A stretch of 64,000 nucleotides of DNA from Marinibacterium sp. GTDB taxonomy: Bacteria; Pseudomonadota; Alphaproteobacteria; Rhodobacterales; Rhodobacteraceae. The DNA is taken from positions 1 through 64,000 of the forward strand of contig JAEPNQ010000005.1 in assembly GCA_017643305.1 (NCBI GenBank), read 5' to 3'. Below, one piece after another: positions 25,500 through 35,300 of the stretch (positions within the stretch are counted from its first letter, which is position 1; every line of letters starts with the position of its first letter). Under the pieces are notes generated by a model. The model saw nothing but the letters and a program-made list of their open reading frames with translations. It was not told the DNA's origin and did not search any database. Made by a program: the position numbers and the translations under genes.

Positions 25500-26392
25500 T
25501 GCGGAAAACAACGTATCTGCTGCCCGCGCTTGTTGTGGCAATTGTCGTAGGCCTGTCGTCGATCTTTATTGTCGACGAACGTGAAAAGGCACTGGTCCTT
25601 CAATTCGGCCGGGTTGTGGACGTCAAAGAAGAGCCGGGGCTCGCGTTCAAAATTCCGCTGATCCAGGATGTTGTGCGCTATGACGACCGAATCCTCAGCC
25701 GCGACATCGAACCGCTGGAAGTCACCCCACTGGATGACCGCCGTCTGGTTGTCGATGCGTTTGCCCGCTACCGGATCACGGATGTGGAACGCTTCCGTCA
25801 GGCCGTGGGTGTTGGCGGGATCGCAACGGCCGAGAGCCGGATCGATTCGATCCTGCGGGCACGGACACGGGAAATTCTGGGTTCCGTGTCGTCCAACGAC
25901 ATCCTCAGCTCGGATCGGGCCGCTTTGATGGAGCGTATCCGCAACGGCGCCTTTTCCCAGGGTCAGGCGCTTGGCGTCGAGATCATCGATGTGCGTCTGA
26001 AGCGTACGGACCTGCCGAACGAAAACCTCGAAGCAACCTTTGCCCGGATGCGGGCAGAACGGGAGCGGGAAGCCACGGACGAACGGGCCCGGGGTTCGGA
26101 AGCCGCGCAACGCGTGCGTGCGCAGGCCGACAGGACGGTTGTGGAACTGACATCCGAAGCGCAGCGCGAGGCCGAGATCGTGCGCGGTGAAGCGGATGCC
26201 AACCGAAACGCGATCTTTGCCGAAGCATATGGGCGCGACGAGGAGTTCTTTGAATTCTATCGCTCGCTCAACGCGTATAGCCGTGCTTTGCAGGGCGGTA
26301 ATTCCTCCATGGTGCTGTCGCCGAATTCGGAGTTCTTTAACTATCTGAAATCGCCAAACGGCGCGCCATCCGCTGCTCCGGCTTCGGAATGA
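25499..26392 (+). CDS. hflC: FtsH modulator HflC
   Basis: Partner of HflK in the periplasmic cage around FtsH. The 297-residue protein has an N-terminal membrane anchor (YLLPALVVAIVVGLSSIFIV), an SPFH domain with LVLQFGRVVDVKEEPGLAFK, and a long helical part (about residues 165-240) rich in Arg/Glu. Order and coupling to hflK and to the DUF2065 gene (ATGA overlap) are the usual alphaproteobacterial arrangement, followed by a DegP-type protease. Confidence 0.94.
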   Translation: MRKTTYLLPALVVAIVVGLSSIFIVDEREKALVLQFGRVVDVKEEPGLAFKIPLIQDVVRYDDRILSRDIEPLEVTPLDDRRLVVDAFARYRITDVERFRQAVGVGGIATAESRIDSILRARTREILGSVSSNDILSSDRAALMERIRNGAFSQGQALGVEIIDVRLKRTDLPNENLEATFARMRAEREREATDERARGSEAAQRVRAQADRTVVELTSEAQREAEIVRGEADANRNAIFAEAYGRDEEFFEFYRSLNAYSRALQGGNSSMVLSPNSEFFNYLKSPNGAPSAAPASE

Positions 26393-26583
26393 GTATCATT
26401 TTTCTGGCCCTCGGGCTGGTCTTGATCCTGGAGGGGCTGGCCTGGGCGCTGGCCCCTTCCATTATTGAGCAGGTGCTTGAACTGCTGCGGAGCATGCCTG
26501 AAAGCGCCCGGCGGCAGATCGGGCTTCTTGCTATGGTGGGCGGGTTTATGCTGGTCTGGTTAGCTTTCTGGATTGGTATCTGA
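26389..26583 (+). CDS. DUF2065 small membrane protein
   Basis: A 64-residue protein with two hydrophobic helices (MSIIFLALGLVLILEGLAW and LLAMVGGFMLVWLAFW) joined by a short loop with SMPESARRQIG, the conserved core of DUF2065. It overlaps hflC by ATGA. Members of this family are often found next to hflKC; its role is unknown but is probably linked to the FtsH complex by context. Confidence 0.88.
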   Translation: MSIIFLALGLVLILEGLAWALAPSIIEQVLELLRSMPESARRQIGLLAMVGGFMLVWLAFWIGI

Positions 26584-26782
26584 CAAACCTTCGACCAGCC
26601 GGGGTCAGAGGTGTTTCACCGCGAAGCCGGTCACAACAGTCTCACAAGCCGGGGAGCGCGTTGCAACAAACTTTGCCTGTGGCGTGGAAGTCACTACATG
26701 TGGTCACAGAGAGTAACTGCGACCTTGGACGAATTCCAACCTTGGTGCGACACACTCTGGCAACGATAGAAGGAGAGATATC

Positions 26783-28282
26783 GTGCAGCAAAAGGCAGTT
26801 GAGGCTGTTTCCATCATGCCTGTTTCCCATTTCATGCGGGTCCGACTGTTCTGGCTAGGCCTACTGGCCATGATGCTCGTTCTGGCCCAGACGATGACTG
26901 CCCGCGCACATCAGGAAAGTCTGGCGGAGTTGGCGGAACAGATCAGCCCGGCCGTGGTGAACATCACCACCTCCACTATGGTCGAACGCCGGACCGGTCC
27001 GCAGGGCATTGTACCCGAAGGATCGCCGTTTGAAGACTTTTTCCGCGAATTCCAGGATCGCAACCGCGATGGTGATCGCCCGCGCCGGTCCTCGGCTCTT
27101 GGGTCTGGCTTCGTGATTTCCGAAGATGGTTACGTGGTCACCAACAACCACGTCATCGAAGGTGCAGATCAAATCCTGATTGAATTTTTCCCGGGCGACG
27201 GTCAGCCAAAAGAAGAGTTGCCCGCGAAGGTCATCGGCACTGATCCGAAAACCGACATTGCATTGCTGAAAGTCGACGCGGAGCAGCCTTTGAAGTTTGT
27301 TAAGTTTGGGGACAGCAACACCGCCCGCGTGGGTGATTGGGTTGTCGCCATGGGCAACCCGCTGGGGCAGGGCTTTTCCGTCAGCGCCGGGATCGTTTCG
27401 GCGCGCAACAGGGCGCTCAGTGGGTCCTATGACGACTACATCCAGACCGATGCGGCAATCAATCGGGGCAACTCTGGTGGGCCACTGTTCAACCTCGAAG
27501 GCGAAGTCGTCGGTGTGAACACCGCCATCCTCAGCCCCAATGGTGGGTCGATCGGCATCGGCTTCTCCATGGCGTCGAACGTGGTGGCCAACGTAGTAGA
27601 CCAGCTGCGTGAATACGGTGAAACCCGCCGCGGCTGGCTAGGCGTGCGCATTCAGGATGTGGACGATGACCTGGCTGAATCCATCGGGCTTGAAAAAGCT
27701 GCCGGTGCCCTGATCACTGACGTGCCTGAAGGTCCGGCAAAAGAGGCGGGGCTGGAGTCTGGCGACGTGATCCTCAGCTTTGATGGTGAAGACGTGGATG
27801 ACACCCGCAGCCTTGTGCGGCAGGTGGGCAATACCTCGGTTGGGAAATCCGTGCGGGTCACCGTGTTCCGCGAGAAGGGGACCAAGACCTTTGTGGTCAC
27901 ACTGGGCCGCCGCGAACACGCTGAGCGGGCTGTGCCTGCAGCGATGGAAAACCCGGAAGATGATGACGCAGTTGAAACCGAGAAAACCATCCTCGGGCTG
28001 ACGCTGGGCCTGCTGACCGATGACATGCGGGCTGAACTGAACGTTCCGGATGAAATGGACGGTCTGGTGGTTCTGTCGGTGGACGAAGCTTCGCAAGCCT
28101 TTGAAAAAGGACTGCGGGCAGGAGACCTGATCACCGAAGCCGGGCAGCAGAAGCTGAAGTCGCTGTCGCAGTTGGATGACCGGATTGCCGAGGCCGAGGA
28201 AGCTGGGCGCAAGTCCCTATTGTTGCTGGTGCGGCGCAACGGTGAACCTCGCTTCGTGGCGTTGAGCTTGGAAGACGAGTGA
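26783..28282 (+). CDS. degP: DegP/HtrA-type periplasmic serine protease
   Basis: Envelope quality-control protease, 499 residues. N-terminal signal (LFWLGLLAMMLVLAQTMTARA); trypsin-like domain with the triad His in VVTNNHVIEGA, Asp in PKTDIALLKV and Ser in NRGNSGGPLF; then two PDZ domains at about residues 300-385 and 405-495. The GTG at 26783 is supported by AAGGAGA seven bases upstream. The 200-bp leader has an inverted repeat TTGGA-N5-TCCAA at 26725-26739 that might be an operator. Position after hflKC groups it with membrane proteostasis genes. Whether it is DegP-like or DegQ-like in function cannot be told here. Confidence 0.93.
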   Translation: MQQKAVEAVSIMPVSHFMRVRLFWLGLLAMMLVLAQTMTARAHQESLAELAEQISPAVVNITTSTMVERRTGPQGIVPEGSPFEDFFREFQDRNRDGDRPRRSSALGSGFVISEDGYVVTNNHVIEGADQILIEFFPGDGQPKEELPAKVIGTDPKTDIALLKVDAEQPLKFVKFGDSNTARVGDWVVAMGNPLGQGFSVSAGIVSARNRALSGSYDDYIQTDAAINRGNSGGPLFNLEGEVVGVNTAILSPNGGSIGIGFSMASNVVANVVDQLREYGETRRGWLGVRIQDVDDDLAESIGLEKAAGALITDVPEGPAKEAGLESGDVILSFDGEDVDDTRSLVRQVGNTSVGKSVRVTVFREKGTKTFVVTLGRREHAERAVPAAMENPEDDDAVETEKTILGLTLGLLTDDMRAELNVPDEMDGLVVLSVDEASQAFEKGLRAGDLITEAGQQKLKSLSQLDDRIAEAEEAGRKSLLLLVRRNGEPRFVALSLEDE

Positions 28283-28302
28283 TCCGAACCTAAAGCGAAC
28301 GA

Positions 28303-28324
28303 ACGGGCGCCCTTGGGCGCCCGT
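28303..28324 (+). terminator. terminator after degP
   Basis: A perfect 10-bp stem ACGGGCGCCC/GGGCGCCCGT with a two-base loop; only a short T run follows. It is symmetrical enough to serve the convergent DUF1289 gene as well. Confidence 0.7.
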
Positions 28325-28363
28325 TTGCGTTTAAGCAGGTTTCGCGCGCGAAACTGCCGGGCG

Positions 28364-28603
28364 TTATTCCCCCCCGCGTACCCGAGCGCTTCGCCCGCCG
28401 CGTCGCTTTTGCAGCATCGGCGCGCGCCCCGGTAACTCGGCCATAATCGTTTTGCGTTCTTCCGGGGTCATCCGGGACCAGGCGCCAATCTCGTCGATGG
28501 TCCGGAAACAGCCCGTACAGATCCGCGCCGCCGGATGCACCACGCAGATATTCACGCAGGGGCTGTCAATCTCATCCCGCTTCCACGGCGTATAATCAGT
28601 CAT
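28364..28603 (-). CDS. DUF1289 Cys-rich small protein
   Basis: A 79-residue protein with the four-cysteine DUF1289 signature (SPCVNICVVHPAARICTGCF), presumably a small metal-binding module, then ARG/Trp-containing helix (IDEIGAWSRMTPEERK) and a very basic tail. It overlaps the ruvX stop by ATGA, forming the common alphaproteobacterial run ccmI-ruvX-DUF1289. Function is unknown. Confidence 0.88.
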   Translation of the reverse strand: MTDYTPWKRDEIDSPCVNICVVHPAARICTGCFRTIDEIGAWSRMTPEERKTIMAELPGRAPMLQKRRGGRSARVRGGE

Positions 28604-29082
28604 GCATCTGTCTCCGATGCCAGCTGGCGCATTCTGTCCAGCGCCCCTTGCAGGATATAGGACGCCGCCACGTGGTCGATCACCTCCGCGCGACGTTTTC
28701 GCGACGTATCCGCCTCCAGGAGTGCGCGTTCGGCAGCCACGGTGCTCAGCCGTTCGTCCCAGAAGGTGATGGGCAGGTCGGTCAGCTTGGTCAGGTTGCG
28801 GGCAAAGGCCCGGGTGGACTGACAGCGCGGACCTTCCGTCCCATCCATGTTGCGCGGCAGACCCAGTACGATCCCGGCCAGCTCCCGTTCTTGCATGATG
28901 TCTAGAAGAGCGGCGGCATCTACGCCAAATTTCTTGCGCTTGACCGTGTTCAGCGGTGTCGCGATCCCACGCATACCGTCGGACACCGCAACGCCGATGG
29001 TCTTGTCTCCCAGATCCAGCCCCATGATCGCCCGGAACGCGGGCAGGGTGGGGGCAAATTTATCCACGGTTTCAAAGATCAT
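28600..29082 (-). CDS. ruvX: putative pre-16S rRNA nuclease / RuvX (YqgF)
   Basis: RNase H-fold protein of 160 residues, originally proposed as a Holliday junction resolvase and in E. coli needed for 5' maturation of 16S rRNA. Acidic active-site motifs are visible: MGLDLGDKTIGVAVSD near residue 20, GLPRNMDGTEG, WDERLSTVAAE and the final D of VIDHVAASYIL. It overlaps ccmI upstream and DUF1289 downstream, each by ATGA, so all three are translationally coupled. Confidence 0.92.
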   Translation of the reverse strand: MIFETVDKFAPTLPAFRAIMGLDLGDKTIGVAVSDGMRGIATPLNTVKRKKFGVDAAALLDIMQERELAGIVLGLPRNMDGTEGPRCQSTRAFARNLTKLTDLPITFWDERLSTVAAERALLEADTSRKRRAEVIDHVAASYILQGALDRMRQLASETDA

Positions 29083-30305
29083 GGGATCAGCCCGGCCGTC
29101 CGCGCCGCGCTGGTCAGCAGTTCAATGGAGGCGGGATCTTCGGCAAACACTGTCTGTGCATCGTCCCAGATTGCTGTAACCTGCTCAGTTTCGCCAAGAA
29201 CCGACAAGGCCCGGATCAGGCGTGCCCATTCTTCCGCCGAACCGCCTTCGGTCGCCAGCCGTTCGGCCAGCCCGTCCACCATGTTTCGGATCATGTTCTG
29301 TCGATCTTCTTCGGACATATCCGATGCAGCCTCCATATCCTCGGCACTTGGGCCGGGCAGGGCGCGTTCGGGTGGCAGGGTAAAGCGGTGTTCGCCCGCC
29401 AATTGCGCAATTTCTTCGATCTGAGCCCGGATCGGTGGAACCCAAGGTCGGTCCGGGGCGCTGACCGCCAGCAACCGCTCCCAAATCCGAAAGGCCAGGT
29501 CCGGCCGCCCGGTCTGGGCATACATCATCCCCCAGTAATAGAGCGCAGCGCCGTTGGCCGGTTCGCGCTTCAGTGTTTCCAGCAGCGCAGCCTCGGCTTC
29601 GGGGGAGATATAGCCGCCTGCCGCCAGCACCAGCATGTCGGCGTAATACAAGTAATCCTGCGGGTCCGCGCTGTCGCCCTTGATCCGCAGCACCTGCGAC
29701 TGGGCCGCATGCGCTGCGTTGAAATTGCCGAGCTGTGCTTCATTCTGAGCCAGCAGGATCTGCCCCTGCAGGTCATCGGGGCGGGTGGCCACGGTTTCAC
29801 GCAGCTTAACCACCAGTGCTTCGTATTCCGCGCCCTGAGTCGGCACCGGGGGCAGGGGCGGCAGGTCGGCTTCGGCCTGCGCTTGCGATGGCCGGGTCTG
29901 GCGCAAGGTTTCTGCCTGATCTTCGCGCAGGCTGCGCGGCAGGTCGCCATATCCGGGCTGCCCGATTGTTGCATAAAGCCACAGGCCACCGCCAATCAGC
30001 ACCGCACAGAGCAGGATCAGAAGCTGCCAGTTTGCGCCCGCGCTGGTCGCTGCTGTATTTTCGCTCTTTGCTTTGGCATCAGCGGCCAGAATGCGCCGCC
30101 CGATCTCGGTCCGGACACGGTCCGCATCGGCGGCGACGATTACGCCGCGGGCCAGATCGCGGTCTACTTCCTTCAACTGGTCCCGGTAGACGCGAAGGTC
30201 AAATTCCGCCGCGCGCCCGGTTCCTGTCCGCGCCCGCGCGGCCGTAAGCCCTAATGCGACTGCAGACACCAGTGCAATGATCGCTGCGATGATCCAGAAT
30301 GTCAT
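29079..30305 (-). CDS. ccmI: cytochrome c biogenesis protein CcmI
   Basis: Inner-membrane component of the Ccm system that hands apocytochrome c to the heme ligation complex. The 408-residue chain has an N-terminal helix (WIIAAIIALVSAVALGL), a cytoplasmic loop with LRVYRDQLKEVDRDL, a second helix at about 90-110 (LLILLCAVLIGGGLWLYA) and a periplasmic TPR region (from about residue 160). It heads the ccmI-ruvX-DUF1289 run and is divergent from soxB. ccmA begins at the far right end of the window, so ccm genes are split. Confidence 0.92.
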   Translation of the reverse strand: MTFWIIAAIIALVSAVALGLTAARARTGTGRAAEFDLRVYRDQLKEVDRDLARGVIVAADADRVRTEIGRRILAADAKAKSENTAATSAGANWQLLILLCAVLIGGGLWLYATIGQPGYGDLPRSLREDQAETLRQTRPSQAQAEADLPPLPPVPTQGAEYEALVVKLRETVATRPDDLQGQILLAQNEAQLGNFNAAHAAQSQVLRIKGDSADPQDYLYYADMLVLAAGGYISPEAEAALLETLKREPANGAALYYWGMMYAQTGRPDLAFRIWERLLAVSAPDRPWVPPIRAQIEEIAQLAGEHRFTLPPERALPGPSAEDMEAASDMSEEDRQNMIRNMVDGLAERLATEGGSAEEWARLIRALSVLGETEQVTAIWDDAQTVFAEDPASIELLTSAARTAGLIP

Positions 30306-30343
30306 GCCATCTCCTTGCTCCGACTTCCTCTATATCTCGCACA

Positions 30344-30407
30344 GCTGCGGAAAAAGACCATTTTTCCAGCTCCGCAGCGCGATGTCGCAACTGCGCAATA
30401 TTGCGAC
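30344..30407. promoter_or_regulatory. palindromic elements in the ccmI-soxB divergent promoter region
   Basis: Two inverted repeats lie between the divergent starts. A hairpin at 30344-30377 pairs GCTGCGGAAAAA with TTTTTCC and CCGCAGC. An operator-like palindrome at 30384-30407 is GTCGCAA-N10-TTGCGAC, perfect in both 7-bp arms. The second is the better candidate for a transcription factor controlling sarcosine oxidase. No regulator gene is next to it in the window. Confidence 0.45.
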
Positions 30408-30478
30408 GGTTCACGGCAGGGGTATTCTGGTTCGACTTGGCATATGTGCCCAAGCCTGACCCTATCGGATTCGCGCCC

Positions 30479-31723
30479 ATGAAACGTTATTCTGCATTTG
30501 CCATTGCCCGCGAAGCGCTGCGGCACCACAGCGGCTGGGAAAGAGCCTGGGCCTCACCCGAGCCCAAGCGCAAATATGATGTGATAATCGTGGGTGCGGG
30601 CGGGCATGGGCTGGCTACGGCATATTACCTGGGCAAGAATTTCGGAATCACCAATGTGGCGGTGCTGGAAAAGGGCTGGCTGGGGGGCGGGAACACGGGC
30701 CGTAACACCACGATCATCCGGTCAAACTACCTGCAGGATGCCTCGGCCGCGATTTATGAAAAGTCCCGGTCGCTGTATGAGGACCTGAGCCAGGACCTGA
30801 ACTACAACGTCATGTTTTCCCCGCGCGGGGTAATGATGCTGGCGCAGACGCATCACGAAGTCCGCGGATACCAGCGCACAGCCCATGCCAACGCGCTTCA
30901 GGGTGTGGCGACCGAGTATATCGGACCCGAGCGGGTGAAGGAGTTGTGCCCGATCATATGCATTGACGGTCCGCGCTACCCGGTGCTGGGCGCGCTGTGG
31001 CAACCACGCGGCGGCACGGCACGGCACGATGCGGTGGCCTGGGGGTATGCGCGGGCCTGTTCGGCAATGGGCATGGACATCATCCAGAAATGCGAAGTCA
31101 CCGGTGTCCGCTCCGAAGGGGGTAAGGTGCGCGGAGTAGAGACCTCCAAAGGTCCGATCGAATGTGACAAGCTGGGCGTGGTCGTCGCCGGACATTCCGG
31201 CGTGCTGGCTGAAATGGCGGGTTTCCGTCTGCCGATCGAAAGTGTGGCGTTGCAGGCGCTGGTGAGCGAGCCGATCAAGCCCTGCATGGATGTGGTGGTG
31301 ATGGCCAACACCGTGCATGGCTATATGAGCCAGTCCGACAAAGGCGAGATGGTGATCGGCGGCGGTGCTGACGGATATAACAACTATACCCAGCGCGGAT
31401 CGTTCCACCATATCGAGGAAACAGTCAGGGCGCTGATCGAGACCTTTCCGATGATTTCCCGGCTGAAAATGCTGCGGCAATGGGGCGGAATCGTGGATAT
31501 GACCGGGGACCGGTCGCCGATCCTGTCCAAGACGCCTCTGGAGGGCTGTTTCATCAATTGCGGCTGGGGCACGGGTGGGTTCAAGGCCATTCCGGGCTCG
31601 GGCTGGGGGATGGCGCAGCTGATGGCGACCGGGGCCTCACCCCTTACGGCCGAGTTTTCGCTGGATCGGTTCAAAGAAGGCCGGTTTATTGATGAAAGCG
31701 TGGCGGCTGGGGTGGCGCATTAA
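30479..31723 (+). CDS. soxB: sarcosine oxidase beta subunit
   Basis: FAD/FMN-binding subunit (414 residues) of heterotetrameric sarcosine oxidase, which demethylates sarcosine to glycine, passing the one-carbon unit to tetrahydrofolate. Visible: Rossmann motif DVIIVGAGGHGLATAYYL at about 34-51, NTGRNTTIIRSNYL, and RHDAVAWGYA whose His183 corresponds by motif to the residue that covalently holds FMN (from memory). The start MKRYSAFAIAREALRHHSGW at 30479 is the usual N-terminus. It is separated from soxD by about 295 bp rather than a few bases. Confidence 0.93.
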   Translation: MKRYSAFAIAREALRHHSGWERAWASPEPKRKYDVIIVGAGGHGLATAYYLGKNFGITNVAVLEKGWLGGGNTGRNTTIIRSNYLQDASAAIYEKSRSLYEDLSQDLNYNVMFSPRGVMMLAQTHHEVRGYQRTAHANALQGVATEYIGPERVKELCPIICIDGPRYPVLGALWQPRGGTARHDAVAWGYARACSAMGMDIIQKCEVTGVRSEGGKVRGVETSKGPIECDKLGVVVAGHSGVLAEMAGFRLPIESVALQALVSEPIKPCMDVVVMANTVHGYMSQSDKGEMVIGGGADGYNNYTQRGSFHHIEETVRALIETFPMISRLKMLRQWGGIVDMTGDRSPILSKTPLEGCFINCGWGTGGFKAIPGSGWGMAQLMATGASPLTAEFSLDRFKEGRFIDESVAAGVAH

Positions 31724-32018
31724 TGGGTGCCCAGATTTTCCCTGCCCGGCTTAGCGCCATGACAAGCCGAGTAATTATGCGGCATATTCATTCCGGCATG
31801 CAAACCGGGCTGACTCGCCGCATGTTCTTTCTCGGCCATAAGATGCGCAGAACTGGATGGGTTTTGGCTCAGATCGTGTTCCAGCAGAACGGTCTTCTTG
31901 CGCCGTTCGTAAATCGCCAAGCCTGCGCCAACAGCGCCGAGAAAACTCATCGCAACAACAATATACTCCGTATCTATAGCCTGGATATGAAGCCCCCCGT
32001 TTTCAAGGAACACGCCCC
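31724..32018. other. unusual spacer between soxB and soxD
   Basis: About 295 bp split the sarcosine oxidase operon. Two readings are possible. On the plus strand an ATG fused to the soxB stop (TAATG) opens a 100-codon frame ending just inside soxD, but its product has no domain-like feature. On the minus strand an ATG at 31950 opens 76 codons with a membrane-helix-like start (MSFLGAVGAGLAIYERRKK) and a hydrophilic rest, ending exactly at the soxB stop; it has no ribosome site. Base composition is more AT-rich than the neighbours. I cannot decide between a small gene and inserted non-coding DNA. Confidence 0.45.
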
Positions 32019-32348
32019 ATGCTGATCCTGACTTGCCCCTATTGCGGCGTGGACGCCGACGAAACCGAGCTGACCCCGGGCGGCGAAGCGCACCTGACCC
32101 GCCATGGTCCGGGATCGTCGGATGACGATTTCCACGATTACCTGTTCGCACGCGACAACCCGCGCGGCGTACATTTTGAACGCTGGCGGCACACCTACGG
32201 CTGCGGCAAGTGGTTCCACGCGGCCCGGTCCACCGACACGCTGGAAGTGTTCGGGACCTATCCGGCCCAGACCACCGAACCGCCCAAGGACATTTGCGAC
32301 AAGATCTCGGGTGAACGACCCGGCTGGAGCTGGAGGATTTTCGGATGA
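32019..32348 (+). CDS. soxD: sarcosine oxidase delta subunit
   Basis: Small zinc-binding subunit, 109 residues, that contacts the alpha subunit. The metal site is visible as CPYCG at residues 6-9 and the later His/Cys in WRHTYGCGKWFH. GEAHLTRHGPGSSDDDFHDY and LFARDNPRGVHFERW are family signatures. It overlaps soxA by ATGA. Together with soxB, soxA and soxG it gives the full heterotetramer. Confidence 0.93.
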   Translation: MLILTCPYCGVDADETELTPGGEAHLTRHGPGSSDDDFHDYLFARDNPRGVHFERWRHTYGCGKWFHAARSTDTLEVFGTYPAQTTEPPKDICDKISGERPGWSWRIFG

Positions 32349-35300
32349 GCCTGCGTTTGCGCGACGGTGGGCGGCTGATCGACAGGTCCGCCCGCATGGC
32401 GTTTCAGTTCGACGGGCGCAGCCTGACCGGGTTTGCCGGGGATACACTGGCTTCAGCGCTCTTGGCCAATGACAAGATGCTCGTGGGCCGGTCCTTCAAA
32501 TACCATCGACCGCGCGGAGTTGTGGCCAGCGGGGCGGAAGAGCCCAATGCGCTGGTCAATCTGGCACAGGGTGGCACCTTCGAGCCGAACCAGCGCGCCA
32601 CGACGACAGAGCTTTTTGACGGGCTGACCGCGACCAGCCAGAACCATTGGCCATCGCTGGAACATGATATCGGGGCGGTGAATTCGTCGCTGGCGCGGTT
32701 CCTCCCGGCGGGGTTTTATTACAAGACCTTCATCCATCCTCGCCCGTTCTGGAAACATATCTACGAGCCGTTCATCCGCCAGTCCGCCGGGCTGGGCAAG
32801 GCGCCCAAGGATCGTGACGCGGACCGGTATGAACACTTCTATTATTTCTGCGATCTGGTGGTGATCGGCGGCGGTGTTGCAGGGCTTCAGGCCGCCCGCG
32901 TCGCCGGGGAGGCCGGGGCCAAGGTCCTGCTGTTGGAACAGAGTGCGCATTGGGGCGGACGCGCGCCGGTGGATGGTGGAGAGATTGATGGCAGGCCTGC
33001 CGAGGCCTGGGTCACCGACACCCTCGCCGTGCTGGAGGCGATGCCGAATGTCACCCTGCGCAGCCGTTGCATGGGCGCGGGGGTCTACGATCATGGCTAC
33101 TTGCTGGCTTATGAACGATTGACCGACCACGCGCCGCAGGCAGACGGTCCGCGCCACCGGCTATGGCGCATCCGGACACAGCAAATCATTACCGCAACCG
33201 GGGCCATCGAACGGCCTCTCAGCTTTGCTGGCAACGATATTCCCGGTGTCATGCTGGCAAGTGCCGTCCGCGATTACGTTGTAAATTACGGCGTCGCGCC
33301 GGGCCAGCGCACCGTGGTGGTCACCAACAATGATGATGGCTACCGCACCGCGATCTGCCTGAAGCAAGCGGGGCTGGATGTTCCGCGCATTCTGGATGCG
33401 CGCGAAACTGGAGGCGGCGCCCTGATGGAGGAAGCCCGCGCGCTGGGCATCCGCATCGATTGCGGTCGCGCCGTGGGCAAGGTGCAGGGCGGCAAGCGGG
33501 TCAAATCCGTTCAGGTCTGCGCCCAGAAGGGTAGCGGCAGTGCATTGGAAGAGGTCGCCTGCGACGCGGTGGCCATGTCGGGCGGCTGGTCGCCCGTGGT
33601 GCACCTGTGGTCCCATTGCGGAGGCAAGCTGGTCTGGGATGATGTACAGGCGCATTTCCGGCCTGACGCCGATCGCCCGCCGCTGGGCCGCAGCGGGCAG
33701 GGCTTTGTTGCCGTGGCCGGGGCTGCCAACGGTGCACTGACGGGTGCGGTTGCGGATGCGGACGCGATGGCGCGTGGCGTAGTTCAGGCGATAGGTCTGA
33801 AACCGGGCAAGGGCATCGCGCCTGCGGAGACGCAGCCCGAAGAGCTGCCGATTGAGCCCGTTTGGCTGATGCCCGCACAGGCGAAAACCGAACTTAAGGC
33901 CAAGGCGTGGCTGGATTACCAGAACGACGTCAAGGTCTCGGACGTGCAGTTGGCCGCGCGCGAAGGGTTCGAAAGTGTAGAGCACACCAAGCGCTATACC
34001 ACACTGGGCATGGCGACGGATCAGGGTAAGTTAAGCAATATCAATGGTCTGGCCATCCTTTCTGATGCGTTGGGCCAACCGATTCCGCAGACTGGTACAA
34101 CCACGTTCCGACCGCCTTACACTCCGATCTCCATGGGTGCGATCGCAGGCGAGGCGCGCGGCGATATCTTCCAGCCGGTGCGCGAAACGCCGATGTATGG
34201 CTGGAATGATAGCAACGGCGCGGATTGGGAACCGGTCGGTCACTGGCGCCGTCCCTATGCCTATGTGCGCAGTGGCGAAACCGTGCATGACGCGGTGATG
34301 CGTGAGGTGACCAACACGCGCGAAAATGTTGGGCTGCTTGATGCCTCCACCCTTGGCAAGCTGATCGTCAAGGGGCCGGATGCGGGCAAGTTCCTGGATA
34401 TGCTCTACACCAACATGATGAGTACGCTGAAACCGGGCCGCTGCCGCTATGGGTTGATGTGCACGGAAAACGGGTTTCTGACCGATGATGGCGTGGTGGC
34501 GCGGATTGATGAGGATACCTTCCTTTGCCATACCACCACCGGCGGGGCGGATCGCATCCATGCTCATATGGAAGAATGGCTGCAAACCGAATGGTGGGAC
34601 TGGCAGGTTTATGTCGCCAACGTGACCGAACAGTACGCCCAGATCGGCGTGGTCGGACCCAAGGCGCGGGCGGTGCTGGAAACGCTGGGCGGCATGGACC
34701 TGAGCGCCGAGGCGCTTCCATTCATGGCCTGGGCCGATGGCAAGATCGGGGCTTTCGACGCGCGCGCCTACCGAGTTTCGTTCTCTGGGGAGCTGTCTTA
34801 CGAAATCGCCGTGCCCGCCAGTCGGGGGCAGGCATTCTGGGACGCACTGCTGGAGGCAGGCAAGGCCCACGGGATCATGCCGTATGGGACCGAGGCACTG
34901 CATATCATGCGGGCCGAAAAGGGTTTCATCATGATTGGCGATGAAACCGACGGTACGGTAATCCCGCAGGATCTGGGCCTGAACTGGGCCATTTCCAAGA
35001 AGAAAGATGATTACCTGGGCAAACGCGCGCAGGAACGTGTCCACATGACCGATCCGGACCGCTGGAAGCTGGTGGGTTTGGAAACGGTCGATGGCTCGGT
35101 TTTGCCGGACGGCGCCTATGCAGTGGCAGAAGGCACGAATGCCAATGGCCAGCGCAATATGCAGGGGCGGGTCACGTCGACCTACCATTCGCCGACGCTG
35201 GGCAAGGGCATTGCCATGGGGCTGGTCAAACACGGGCCTGACCGGATGGGCGAGGTGCTGGAGTTTCCGGGGACCGATGGCACTGTGTTCAAGGCAAAGA

